Part shown: positions 29,179-37,164 of the stretch, piece by piece | Layout of the letters: each line of letters starts with the position of its first letter | Numbering within the stretch: the first letter of the stretch is position 1 | Made by a program: the position numbers and the translations under genes | The notes under the pieces: generated by a model | What the model saw: only the letters and a program-made list of their open reading frames with translations | What the model was told of the DNA's origin: nothing | The model's database searches: none | NCBI GenBank assembly: GCA_003604995.1 | Contig: QZJD01000067.1 | Coordinates: 1-41,012 of the forward strand | Direction of reading: 5' to 3' | DNA: 41,012 nucleotides | Source of the DNA: Desulfobulbus sp. | GTDB taxonomy: Bacteria; Desulfobacterota; Desulfobulbia; Desulfobulbales; Desulfobulbaceae

Positions 29179-31515
29179 ATGAAACGACACGAATGCGCTG
29201 CCGGCCCGGTACAACGCCCCTGGTATTTTCTTTTTTTGCTCATGGTGATGGTGGCCACCTTCCTTCTGCTGCCTCGGACCTCCCCGGCTCAACCGGGGAC
29301 GGGCGCCACCCCCCTGGAATCACTGCTGCAGCCGGACGGAACCCTGGATCTTGTCAACGGGGCTCGTGGCAGCGTTAATCCAGCCGGCTTTTCCATGGCG
29401 ACGAGGACAGACGGCACCCCTGTCTTTACCCCCCTGAACGGAGTGATCCCGGGGAATGAAAACTGGCAGACTGTTTTTGGCCTCCCCGGCGCCAACAACG
29501 AAGTCAAGGCGGTGGTTATGGACGGGTCCGGTTCCGTCTACATCGGCGGAACATTCACCAGCGTCAGCGGTGTAGCCGCCAACAGGGTCGCCAAATGGAA
29601 CGGCACCGCATGGTCGGCGCTTGGCAGCGGCATGGACGGCGAGGTATGGTCCCTGGCTTTGGATGGCTCTACCCTGTATGCAGGGGGGGCTTTTCTCAAT
29701 GCCGGCGGGACACTGGTGAATGGGGTGGCCAAATGGGACGGCAGCACCTGGTCCGGACTTGGCAGCGGCATGTCAAGAGCTGGCACTCCCTATGTCATAG
29801 CCCTGGCCGTCGACGATTCGGGAAATCTCTTTGCGGCGGGATGGTTCAGTGGGGCTGGGGGAACCCCGGCGAACAATATCGCCAAATGGAACGGCAGCTC
29901 GTGGTCCAGTCTGGGCACATCGCCCAACGATGGTGTTGACAATATCGCCTATTCACTTTACTGGGACGGAGCCGTTCTCTACGTCGGCGGGAATTTCACC
30001 CATGCCGGCACGGTTGCCGTCGGCTACATCGCCGCCTGGACGGGCTCAGCGTGGCAGGCCCTGGGCGGGGGGACTTCACCGGGCATGGAATATCCGGGCG
30101 GTGTGTATGCGCTCACCAAGGACAGCAGTGGCGTGCTCTACGCGGGAGGAGGGTTTACCGGCGTCGGTTCGGTGGGGGCGTATATCCCCGTTAGCTATGT
30201 CGCCAAGTTCACCGGCGGCGCCTGGTCAGCGGTCGGCACCGGCATCAACGGAGATGTATACTCACTCGGGGTGGACGGCAGTGACAACCTCTATGCCGGC
30301 GGGGGCTTCAGCTCTCCCGAAGGGCTTATCCTGAGGTGGGACGGAGCATCCTGGACCGGTCTCGGGACCGGATACAGCGGGGTCAAATCTTTTGTCCTCT
30401 CCGGTACCGGGGGTATCTTCGCCGGGGGTACTTTTGATAGTGCCGGCGGAAATCCGGCCAGCAAAATTGCGTATTGGAACGGCAGCAGCTGGTCGGCCAT
30501 GGCTTCCGGCGGGATGAACGCGACGGTCAATGCCCTTGCCTTGGACGGGACGGGCAATCTGTATGCCGGCGGCCAATTCAGCATAGCCGGTGCTGCCTAC
30601 GCAAACAGAATTGCCATGTGGGATGGAACCGCATGGACCGCTCTTGGCACCGGCATGGCTGACGGGCAGGTGCATGCCCTTGCCTGCGACTCGTCCGGCA
30701 ACCTGTATGCGGGGGGAACCTTCTCCTCTGTCGGCGGGGTCACCGGGGAATATATCGCCAAATGGGACGGAAGCTCCTGGGCGCCGATGGCTGCCATCCC
30801 TTCCTGGGTGTACGCCCTGCATGTGACAAGCAATGATACGATCTACGCGGGCACGTACAGCGGCGGTGCAGGAAACGTCTTTCGCTGGACCGGGACCTCG
30901 TGGGCCGCTCTGCCAGGCATCGAGTCGGACGACGTATTGGTGTTGACCTCTGACAGCACCGGCAAGCTGTATGCGGGAGGCAGGTTCACCAACAGGGTCG
31001 CCTGGTGGGATGGCGTCAGCTCTTGGTCCACCCTCGGCGGGGGCATAGCCGACGGCGAGGTCAATGCCCTGATAGTTGACAGCAAAGGCAATCTCTATGC
31101 GGGGGGCTCCTTTACCACCGCTGAGGGCAGTCCGGCGGATTACCTCGCCAAGTGGGACGGCGCCGCCTGGTCGGCGCTGGCCGGGGGACCCAATGGCCCG
31201 GTAAAAACGCTGGGGGTCGATACCGCGGACCATCTATATGCGGCCGGCGCTTTTACGGTCCCTGGGTCGAATATTGCCAAGTGGGATGGGAGCGCCTGGA
31301 CGGAGCTGGGGGACGGCACAAATAATCAGGTTAATGCCCTTGCCATAAACAATACTTCCGGCGACCTCTATACCGGCGGGATGTTCACCATGGCCGGAAT
31401 GAAGGATTCACGCTACATCGGTTGGATGACGGGCCTGCCGACAAAAATGGCAACAAAATTTCCCTGGACGATGTTCTTGCCGGCAATCATTCGAGGCAAA
31501 GGAGCAGGCCCCTGA
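29179..31515 (+). CDS. secreted 13-repeat beta-propeller-like protein
   Basis: The product is 778 residues. ATG at 29179 is chosen for GGAGGGAG just upstream and a signal peptide (hydrophobic WYFLFLLMVMVATFLLL, cleavage near SPA-QP); an in-frame ATG at 29137 lies inside the terminator stem. From about residue 110 to 750 it consists of 13 copies of a roughly 50-residue unit: (I/V)AKW(D/N)G..W..LG.G, a variable loop, then AL..D..GNLYAGG.F. These resemble the repeats of large secreted bacterial propeller proteins and would fold into one or two propellers. The C-terminus reads FPWTMFLPAIIRGKG, closely like the end of the ELWxxDGT protein encoded at 35098-36354. It is the first gene behind the GEMM-like riboswitch, and its TGA overlaps the kinase ATG by one base. 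Ligand or adhesive function is inferred; no catalytic motif is seen. Confidence 0.85.
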   Translation: MKRHECAAGPVQRPWYFLFLLMVMVATFLLLPRTSPAQPGTGATPLESLLQPDGTLDLVNGARGSVNPAGFSMATRTDGTPVFTPLNGVIPGNENWQTVFGLPGANNEVKAVVMDGSGSVYIGGTFTSVSGVAANRVAKWNGTAWSALGSGMDGEVWSLALDGSTLYAGGAFLNAGGTLVNGVAKWDGSTWSGLGSGMSRAGTPYVIALAVDDSGNLFAAGWFSGAGGTPANNIAKWNGSSWSSLGTSPNDGVDNIAYSLYWDGAVLYVGGNFTHAGTVAVGYIAAWTGSAWQALGGGTSPGMEYPGGVYALTKDSSGVLYAGGGFTGVGSVGAYIPVSYVAKFTGGAWSAVGTGINGDVYSLGVDGSDNLYAGGGFSSPEGLILRWDGASWTGLGTGYSGVKSFVLSGTGGIFAGGTFDSAGGNPASKIAYWNGSSWSAMASGGMNATVNALALDGTGNLYAGGQFSIAGAAYANRIAMWDGTAWTALGTGMADGQVHALACDSSGNLYAGGTFSSVGGVTGEYIAKWDGSSWAPMAAIPSWVYALHVTSNDTIYAGTYSGGAGNVFRWTGTSWAALPGIESDDVLVLTSDSTGKLYAGGRFTNRVAWWDGVSSWSTLGGGIADGEVNALIVDSKGNLYAGGSFTTAEGSPADYLAKWDGAAWSALAGGPNGPVKTLGVDTADHLYAAGAFTVPGSNIAKWDGSAWTELGDGTNNQVNALAINNTSGDLYTGGMFTMAGMKDSRYIGWMTGLPTKMATKFPWTMFLPAIIRGKGAGP

Positions 31516-33731
31516 TGATCGGACGTTGGTTTCACGATATCAGCCTCAGGTGGAAACTGCTGGTCCCCTTTCTTTTTCTTGCCCTGGCCGGGGCAATTTC
31601 CCTGTTCATCGTTTTTTATCGCTTCGAAAAATCGCTGATTCACGTCAACGAGGAAAAACAGCTCCTGAACCAGTACCGGGTCTTTCTCAATGATATTCAA
31701 TTGAAGGAAAACATGGCGATGAGCCTGGCCCACCTGATGGCTGAAAATCCGGAGGTGGCCCGCGCCTTTGCCGCCAGGAACCGGCAACGGCTTCTCGGCC
31801 TGCTGCTGCCTGGATACAGTGTCCTTTGCCAGCGCTACGGCGTCGAACAGCTCCATTTCCATGTGCCCCCTGCCATCTCCTTTCTGCGTGTTCATGCTCC
31901 GGAAAAATTCGGGGACGAAATGGCAGAGTTCAGGCCAACCATTGTCCAGGTCGAAAAAACGGGCAAAAGCATCAGCGGAATAGAGAGAGGGGTCTTCGGC
32001 ATGAGCATCAGGGGTGTTGCTCCCGTCTATTACGAAGGCGCGCAAATAGGGACGGTGGAAGTCGGTCTTTCGCTCGACGACCCCTTTCTCCAAGAGTTCC
32101 GAAATACCTACGGATCAGATGTCTCGATCTATGTTGCTGACAATTCAAGGGGCCTCGCGTCAAGGGTATTTTCCTCCACGCGCGGCGCGGCCTTCCTCTC
32201 CCCGGATCTGTTCGAACGAAGCTATCGACAGGGAGAAGTGGCGGTACGGTCAACCGAACTGGATGGCCGCAACATGGCGATCATCACCGGCCCGGTACGG
32301 GATTTCTCCTACCAGATCATCGCCGTTGTCGAACTCTGCGTGGACCGTGGCCCGACGCTGGCCCTGCTCAAAAAATATGCCTTCATCGCCGCAGCCATCG
32401 GTCTTGTCGGGTTCGGCGCTTCGGTTGCCTTTATCTACTGCATCGCCGTGCTCTATACCCGGCGCATCGAACGGGTCGTCGAGTCGGGAAAGCTGATCGC
32501 GAGTGGCCAACGCGATACCGGCATTTCGATGGAAAGCAGAGATGAACTGGGGGTGATGGCCGAGGCAATCAATCAGATGTTCGTTTCACTGAAGGAGTCC
32601 AGAGAGCGCATCAAGGACTATGCCGAAAATCTGGAAAAGATGGTGGAGGAGCGTACGAGGAGTCTTCGGGAAACCGAGGAGACCTATCGGGCACTGGTGG
32701 AGCACGTCCCTTTGATTGTCTACATGATTTCGCCGGAAGGAACCATGGTCCTCTTGAACTGCGCCGTGGAAAAAATGATCGGCTTGCGCGCGCAGATGGT
32801 CAGCGGCAGCCATGAAATCTGGCTCGGCCACATCCATTCGGACGACAGAGAAAAGGTCGCGATCCTGCACGAGAAAAGCTTGCGCCGCTTCAAGGATTTC
32901 AGCGTGGAATACCGGATGCTGCACCGGGACGGCCATACCGTCTATTGCCAGGATCATGCGGTGGCGGTGTTCGACGAAGAGGGTGCTTTTGTCGGACTGG
33001 ACGGCATTGTCATCGATGTAACGGCAAACCGGGAATTGCAGGGCAAGATCCTCCAGTCCGAAGAACTGAAGACCCTCGGCCATATTTCATCCAGTCTGGC
33101 GCATGAGTTTCGCAATCCTCTGATGTCCATAGGAGGGCTGAGCCGGCTGCTGCGGAATTCCTTTGACGAAACCGACCCACGCAGCCAGAAAAGCGAGCTT
33201 ATCGTCGAGCAGGTCGCAAAGCTTGAAAAAATCCTGTCCATGATGCTGGCCTATATCGGTCCACAGACCATCAATCTTGTACCCAGAAATCTAAACAGGA
33301 TTGTTTCCGAAGTGATCGAACGGTTCGAGTCCGAATTCAGTGACCGGAATTTTACCCTGCAGAAATCATTGGATGACACCCTCGAACCGATCGGGATCGA
33401 TCGCGAACTTTTTGCCAGGGTGATCTGGAACCTGATCGAAAACGGACTGCAGCGCAAGGGCTGGAAGGGTGAGATAAAAATAGGCACCAGAAAACGAGGA
33501 GACCATGTCCGGCTGAGCCTGGTCTACCATGTTCCGCATATTTCCCAGGAAGACATCGAAAGCTTTTTCTTCCCCTTTGCCGTGGCCTATCCCTTTGCCG
33601 GCGGGACCGACAAGGGTATCATGGACCTGCCCATGAGCAAGATCATTATCCACAAGCATGGCGGAATGATAGAGGTCAGGAAGGAGGATGAGAACCTGAT
33701 CAGGATCATCATCGACCTGCCCTGCGCTTAG
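31515..33731 (+). CDS. membrane sensor histidine kinase: dCache_3-HAMP-PAS-HisKA-HATPase, with divergent ATP-binding motifs
   Basis: The product is 738 residues. TM1 is about 14-35 and TM2 about 288-315. Between them is a periplasmic double-Cache domain with the dCache_3-type motif FHVPPAISFLRVH...FGDE..EFRPTI...GIERGVFGMSIRG. HAMP is about 312-365, a coiled coil 365-390, PAS 388-505 and HisKA with SLAHEFRNPL (phospho-acceptor His530). The ATPase domain keeps an N box (WNLIENG, Asn639/Asn643). Where G1 should read DxGxGI it has VYHVPHI (670-676), and the G2 glycine box is reduced to GGTDKGIMDLPMSK. ATP binding may be weak or altered. The start codon ATG (31515-31517) overlaps the previous TGA, so translation is coupled to the propeller protein and both lie under the riboswitch. 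No response regulator gene is in the window. Confidence 0.9.
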   Translation: MIGRWFHDISLRWKLLVPFLFLALAGAISLFIVFYRFEKSLIHVNEEKQLLNQYRVFLNDIQLKENMAMSLAHLMAENPEVARAFAARNRQRLLGLLLPGYSVLCQRYGVEQLHFHVPPAISFLRVHAPEKFGDEMAEFRPTIVQVEKTGKSISGIERGVFGMSIRGVAPVYYEGAQIGTVEVGLSLDDPFLQEFRNTYGSDVSIYVADNSRGLASRVFSSTRGAAFLSPDLFERSYRQGEVAVRSTELDGRNMAIITGPVRDFSYQIIAVVELCVDRGPTLALLKKYAFIAAAIGLVGFGASVAFIYCIAVLYTRRIERVVESGKLIASGQRDTGISMESRDELGVMAEAINQMFVSLKESRERIKDYAENLEKMVEERTRSLRETEETYRALVEHVPLIVYMISPEGTMVLLNCAVEKMIGLRAQMVSGSHEIWLGHIHSDDREKVAILHEKSLRRFKDFSVEYRMLHRDGHTVYCQDHAVAVFDEEGAFVGLDGIVIDVTANRELQGKILQSEELKTLGHISSSLAHEFRNPLMSIGGLSRLLRNSFDETDPRSQKSELIVEQVAKLEKILSMMLAYIGPQTINLVPRNLNRIVSEVIERFESEFSDRNFTLQKSLDDTLEPIGIDRELFARVIWNLIENGLQRKGWKGEIKIGTRKRGDHVRLSLVYHVPHISQEDIESFFFPFAVAYPFAGGTDKGIMDLPMSKIIIHKHGGMIEVRKEDENLIRIIIDLPCA

Positions 33732-33764
33732 GCCGGGCATCCGCCCTGAGAACCATCGATTTTT

Positions 33765-33821
33765 CGGCTGCCGAGAATCCTCCCGGCAGCCGGGATCTCC
33801 GAAGGGTCGACCCGCGGAGAT
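33765..33821. terminator. tandem hairpins between convergent genes
   Basis: Hairpin 1 is CGGCTGCCG (33765-33773) with CGGCAGCCG (33784-33792), a perfect 9-bp stem. Hairpin 2 is ATCTCCG (33795-33801) with CGGAGAT (33815-33821). They fill the 95-bp gap between the kinase and hemerythrin stop codons. Neither has a long T tract, only TTT after hairpin 2 on the plus strand, so they may act with Rho or as transcript-end stabilisers. Confidence 0.5.
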
Positions 33822-33826
33822 TTCCC

Positions 33827-34783
33827 TCAGTCCAGCAACCGCTTCTGGCCCTGCAGGGACTGGATCCAGCCGATGGCCTGGGTGACCTCCAGAACGCCCA
33901 GGTAGACGCCGTCGTCGTTGTAGACCGGGAAGTAGCGGATCAGGATCTTGTCGCCCCGAAAATCGATCCAGAACTCGGCCTTGTCGCGGGTTTTGTTCTT
34001 GAACCCCTCGACGATGGCCTCCACTGTGTTCACGCTCTTTTCCGGATGGCACTTCTGCACCTTGCGGCCGATGACCGAGCGGGTGCGGGGGAAAAGTTTT
34101 TCCCGGTCCAGCCGGTTGAAATAGGCCACGGTGTCCTCGGCGTCGACAAAGGTCACCTCGAAGGGCATGGCCTCCATGATGCCGTGGAGCTGCTCGGAGG
34201 AAAGGTTGTCGATGAGGCGGGTCTGCACCCTGGCGCTCTCTTCCACTTCCTTGAGCATCTGCTGGAACTTGACACGGGCGGTATCGCCATAGGTTTCGGT
34301 GTCGATCCTGGCGAAGCCGGCCAGCAGGGCGGCGTTGTCCTCCTCGGAGAAAACCCGCTGCCCCATCTTGTAGAGGACGTCGTTCTCCTTCCAGATGTGC
34401 TCGGCCCGGATCTTCAAATAATCGTAACCCTTGCGCCGGTACTCGTCGCAGGCCTCCGGGGTCGCGCTCTTCAGCCCCTTGGCCTGCATGAGCATGGCCG
34501 CGATCAGTTCGCGCTCAGCCCGGTGCTCCATGAGCATCACCCCCAGAGGCCCTCCTTCGGTGGGGATACCCCGCTGGCCCATGAGCGGGAAGAGCAGTTC
34601 CTCCTCCTTACGGTTGTGGATCTTGTCGCCGAATTCCAGGAGAAAATCCAGGGCGCGGATCATCTGCACCGGCTTGGCCGCCGCCTGCTCTAGGTCGTCG
34701 AGAGAGCTCTTCAGCACCGCCATGGCCCGCTCGATCATCTCGTGCTCGGCCACCAGAAAATCATCCCATCGCGTATGTTCCAT
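33827..34783 (-). CDS. hemerythrin-like (HHE) plus PAS protein, DUF438 type
   Basis: The product is 318 residues and cytoplasmic, with no signal or TM segment. Residues 1-150 form a hemerythrin four-helix domain with likely diiron ligands His14 (VAEHEM), His56/Glu60 (KIHNRKEEE), His87/Glu91 (LMEHRAERE) and His129/Glu133 (RAEHIWKEN). Residues about 200-305 form a PAS domain with the family motif GRKVQKCHPEKS (Cys245-His246). Such proteins bind oxygen or nitric oxide at the diiron site and are common in anaerobes. Start at 34781-34783 with GGAGG 7 nt upstream. An FNR-like palindrome lies about 80 bp upstream, which fits induction under anaerobic or nitrosative conditions. It converges with the kinase gene. 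Confidence 0.88.
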   Translation of the reverse strand: MEHTRWDDFLVAEHEMIERAMAVLKSSLDDLEQAAAKPVQMIRALDFLLEFGDKIHNRKEEELLFPLMGQRGIPTEGGPLGVMLMEHRAERELIAAMLMQAKGLKSATPEACDEYRRKGYDYLKIRAEHIWKENDVLYKMGQRVFSEEDNAALLAGFARIDTETYGDTARVKFQQMLKEVEESARVQTRLIDNLSSEQLHGIMEAMPFEVTFVDAEDTVAYFNRLDREKLFPRTRSVIGRKVQKCHPEKSVNTVEAIVEGFKNKTRDKAEFWIDFRGDKILIRYFPVYNDDGVYLGVLEVTQAIGWIQSLQGQKRLLD

Positions 34784-34840
34784 TGTTGACCTCCGTGTGA
34801 ATATTCAGAAAAATCGGTTTGGTTGACTTTTCTTCACCCT

Positions 34841-34892
34841 GCCACGAATCGCCGCCCTTCTCCTTGACTTGTATCAAATCAGGACAACTTCG
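34841..34892. repeat. 52-bp perfect direct repeat, copy 1
   Basis: Begins GCCACGAATCGCCGCCCTTC and ends GGACAACTTCG. It is identical over 52 nt to 37424-37475, in the same orientation, and carries the FNR-like box. Here it lies upstream of the hemerythrin gene; the homologous coding sequence that follows copy 2 is absent. Confidence 0.95.
34864..34877 (-). promoter_or_regulatory. FNR/CRP-family-like operator
   Basis: TTGAC-TTGT-ATCAA is one base off the palindromic FNR consensus TTGAT-N4-ATCAA. Its centre is about 87 bp upstream of the hemerythrin ATG, suitable for class II activation of a start site near 34829. The same 14 nt recur at 37447-37460 within the 52-bp repeat. Confidence 0.5.
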
Positions 34893-35097
34893 TAAAACAA
34901 ACACGCTGGGCAACGTTCGGGATGTAAATGCGGTATGGCCTGCCTGCGCAGGAAGCACGGTGAGGCAGACTGCGTGGTATGGATTCGATGCCGGCGGATC
35001 AACTGCGGGTTGGTTGGGTAAGCAGCCGGCAGGACCGCATCACCGCCCGCCAACACGCAATGTTTTCAAACGGCTGAAATTAATACTGGCTTTACGG
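34893..35097. other. intergenic region, no gene recognised
   Basis: This lies between the hemerythrin upstream region and the stop of the ELWxxDGT gene. It contains the palindrome CCTGCGCAGG near 34944-34953. No reading frame with a ribosome binding site or family resemblance is seen, and no T-tailed hairpin ends the gene at 35098. Confidence 0.5.
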
Positions 35098-36354
35098 CTA
35101 TTGGGGTTCGGGATGAATGAGGACAGGCATGAACATTATCCATGGAAAATGTTGCGACGAAGTCCCGTCATCATAGACCCATGGTTCGCGACCCGTGGTG
35201 CCGTCATCCGCCGAAAAAAACAGCTTGCCGTTGAATACAAAAAAATCTTCAGGGAAGGAGTCGCCGACGGGATTGATATCCGCAAGCAGGGTTGGGGTGT
35301 TATTCCCGTCATAGATCCATACCTCGCAACCGTTCGTCGTATCACATGCATCAAAATAGAAATTGGAGTTGTATATCGCGCCATAATAGATAGTGTTCTC
35401 TCCGGGAATGATATCCGCCACCATCGCCGGCGGATTCAGGCCGTCGTACGACCACAGTTCCCAGCCGTGCGTTCCGTCATCAGCGGCGAAAAAAAGCCTG
35501 GTTTCGGAGGCTGCCAGGATATCGGGATAGGAGCCGTTCGCATCACCCGGATTGATATCCGCCAGTTGTTCGGGAGGATTGGTCCCGTCAAAAAACCAAA
35601 GTTCATAGACGCTTGCCGGCGGGCTCGCGGAAAAATAGAGCTTGGACTGAAATACCGTCAACTCGCCCGGCACGGACGTATCCGCCCCGGGGGCGATATC
35701 ATAGGCCATGGCCGGGGGAAGGGCGCCGTCATACGCCCAGAGCTCCTTGCCGTGCGTGCCATCATTAGCCGAGAAATAGAGTTTTGAGTTGAAAACGGCG
35801 TAATATGTAGGAATTGAGCCTGAGGCTCCGGGGTAGATGTCCGCCAGCATGGATGGAGGATTAGTGCCGTCATAGGACCATACTTCCATGCCGTTCACCC
35901 CATCGTTGGCGGAAAAATAGAGCTTGGAATTGAAAACTATCAAATACATGGGATCCGAGGAGCCCGTGGGATTGATGTCCGCAATCATGACCGGCGGACT
36001 CACCCCGTCGTAGGCCCAAAGTTCCGTGCCATGGGTGCCGTCGTTTCCGTAGAAATAGAGCTTGTTATTGAACACCGTCAGGTACTGCGGACTGAAATTC
36101 CCCGTCCCCGGATTGATGTCCGTTACTCTCTCGGGAGGATGGATCCCGTCATATACCCATAATTCCGTTCCATATGTCGGGTCTTTGGCCCGGAAGTACA
36201 ACTTGGAGTCAAAGACGGCAAAAAAACCAGGGCCGGAACTGCCGCTGGGGTGAATATCGGCCAGCAGGGTCGGCGTGGTCGAATATCCCTGACCGGCCCA
36301 GAGCAGCAAACAGAAAAGCTGAATGAACGGAAAGATAACGAATACTATCCTCAT
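35098..36354 (-). CDS. secreted ELWxxDGT-repeat protein
   Basis: The product is 418 residues. ATG at 36352-36354 follows GAGGAGGGG at 3 nt and gives a signal peptide (VFVIFPFIQLFCLLLWAG). A longer in-frame start at 36483 would add 43 residues with no RBS. Residues about 25-395 hold eight units of about 46 residues: F.SKLYFSANDGTHG.ELW.YDG..PP..LADI.PG. This is the ELWxxDGT repeat (compare TELWVYDG, TELWAYDG, KELWAYDG, WELWSYDG), expected to fold as a beta-propeller. The protein ends FPWIMFMPVLIHPEPQ, matching the end of the riboswitch-controlled propeller protein. A promoter with TTGACT-18-TATTAT lies 145 nt upstream. It is a single-gene unit; the role is unknown, and a surface or matrix protein is likely. 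Confidence 0.85.
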   Translation of the reverse strand: MRIVFVIFPFIQLFCLLLWAGQGYSTTPTLLADIHPSGSSGPGFFAVFDSKLYFRAKDPTYGTELWVYDGIHPPERVTDINPGTGNFSPQYLTVFNNKLYFYGNDGTHGTELWAYDGVSPPVMIADINPTGSSDPMYLIVFNSKLYFSANDGVNGMEVWSYDGTNPPSMLADIYPGASGSIPTYYAVFNSKLYFSANDGTHGKELWAYDGALPPAMAYDIAPGADTSVPGELTVFQSKLYFSASPPASVYELWFFDGTNPPEQLADINPGDANGSYPDILAASETRLFFAADDGTHGWELWSYDGLNPPAMVADIIPGENTIYYGAIYNSNFYFDACDTTNGCEVWIYDGNNTPTLLADINPVGDSFPEDFFVFNGKLFFSADDGTTGREPWVYDDGTSSQHFPWIMFMPVLIHPEPQ

Positions 36355-36498
36355 CGGCCCCTCCTCTTTTCCCTGATTCCCCTCAAATCCTGGAATAAAT
36401 TCCGTCGGCACATCTTCAGGACAGTATCCGTCTTCAACTGCTGCAATCGTGCAGCGGACGGTCAAAAGCGCGGCAGAATCCATGCCTTGAATATTATA

Positions 36499-36528
36499 AT
36501 AATATCACTTACCGCCGAGCCAAGTCAA
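36499..36528 (-). promoter_or_regulatory. sigma70 promoter of the ELWxxDGT gene
   Basis: On the minus strand TTGACT (36523-36528) and TATTAT (36499-36504) are separated by 18 nt, in an AT-rich patch. Predicted start near 36492 leaves a leader of about 137 nt. Confidence 0.5.
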
Positions 36529-36709
36529 ATGGCTTAGAAGCAGGATCAAAGTGCGTCGAAGACGCCTCAGTCCCTGAGCGGACCAGCAGCTGCCTATTCC
36601 CGATGGCGCCGGAAGATTTTCATGGCGCAGCAGCAAAAAAAATATCAGGTTTAGAAAAATTATATATCTAATCTTCTGGACGAATCAAATAATTACAAGG
36701 AGAAATACG

Positions 36710-36756
36710 AAAAAAACGGCCAGGCACGGGCACATGCAGCTATCAGCTGCCGGCCG
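36710..36756 (-). terminator. intrinsic terminator for leftward transcripts
   Basis: On the minus strand CGGCC (36752-36756) pairs with GGCCG (36717-36721), with an inner CAGCT/AGCTG hairpin (36737-36749), followed by T7 (36710-36716). It would stop transcripts coming from the iorB side, after they cross the small secreted gene in antisense, and it insulates the ELWxxDGT gene. The rest of the 36529-36852 gap shows no gene. A weak TTTACA (36771-36776) and T-rich -10 could serve the next rightward gene. Confidence 0.5.
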
Positions 36757-36852
36757 GGTCAAGAAAATCTTTTACAAAATCCCGAACACATGTTTTTTAA
36801 AAGATGGTCTCTGTTCGACAACCCCATCATCAACCCATAAAAGGAGAACTCC

Positions 36853-37164
36853 ATGAACACAGAACCTGCTCCACCGAATCGAAGGGTCCGCTTTTTCTGT
36901 ATTTGCATTTTGCTGTTCGGGTTGCTCGCAGCGAACTCAGCCTTTTGCGCGGATGCGGTAAATGTTCTTTTGAAGAACAACTCTTCCGGGGGCATCGAGG
37001 TTGAACTGCTCGATCAGTATGGGGGAAATTTTACGGCGAGCATAGACGCGGGAATGAGCACAAACCAAACTCTGAAGGTCAACAGCGAGATCAAGGTAGG
37101 CGGCGCCGCCGTGCATGTCGTGACCACCGAAGATGAAGGGAAGGAAATAGTCGTCGCCAACTGA
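36853..37164 (+). CDS. small secreted protein of unknown function (103 aa)
   Basis: ATG at 36853 lies 6 nt behind AGGAG. The product has a charged start (NRRVRFF), a hydrophobic core (CICILLFGLLAANSAF) and a signal-peptidase site near FCA-DA, leaving about 68 mature residues. The mature part is acidic to neutral with beta-strand character (VNVLLKNNSSGGIEVELLDQ) and no cysteines. I recognise no family. A near-perfect hairpin 15 bp after the stop (37180-37222) probably ends its transcript. Its 3' half is overlapped in antisense by the Cys-rich ORF at 37014-37460. The RBS and signal peptide make this the better supported of the two. Confidence 0.65.
   Translation: MNTEPAPPNRRVRFFCICILLFGLLAANSAFCADAVNVLLKNNSSGGIEVELLDQYGGNFTASIDAGMSTNQTLKVNSEIKVGGAAVHVVTTEDEGKEIVVAN

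Noticed and set aside
30262-31233. Minus-strand ORF of 323 codons opposite the propeller gene
   Set aside because: Created by the repetitive GC-rich coding sequence; no RBS and no domain.
29560-31430. Regularly spaced DNA repeats that could suggest a CRISPR array
   Set aside because: They encode the 13 protein repeats in one open frame, vary in sequence and have a period of about 150 nt.
36355-36483. 43-codon N-terminal extension of the ELWxxDGT protein
   Set aside because: The extension lacks an RBS and would put the signal peptide internally; ATG 36354 has a strong RBS and a normal signal peptide.
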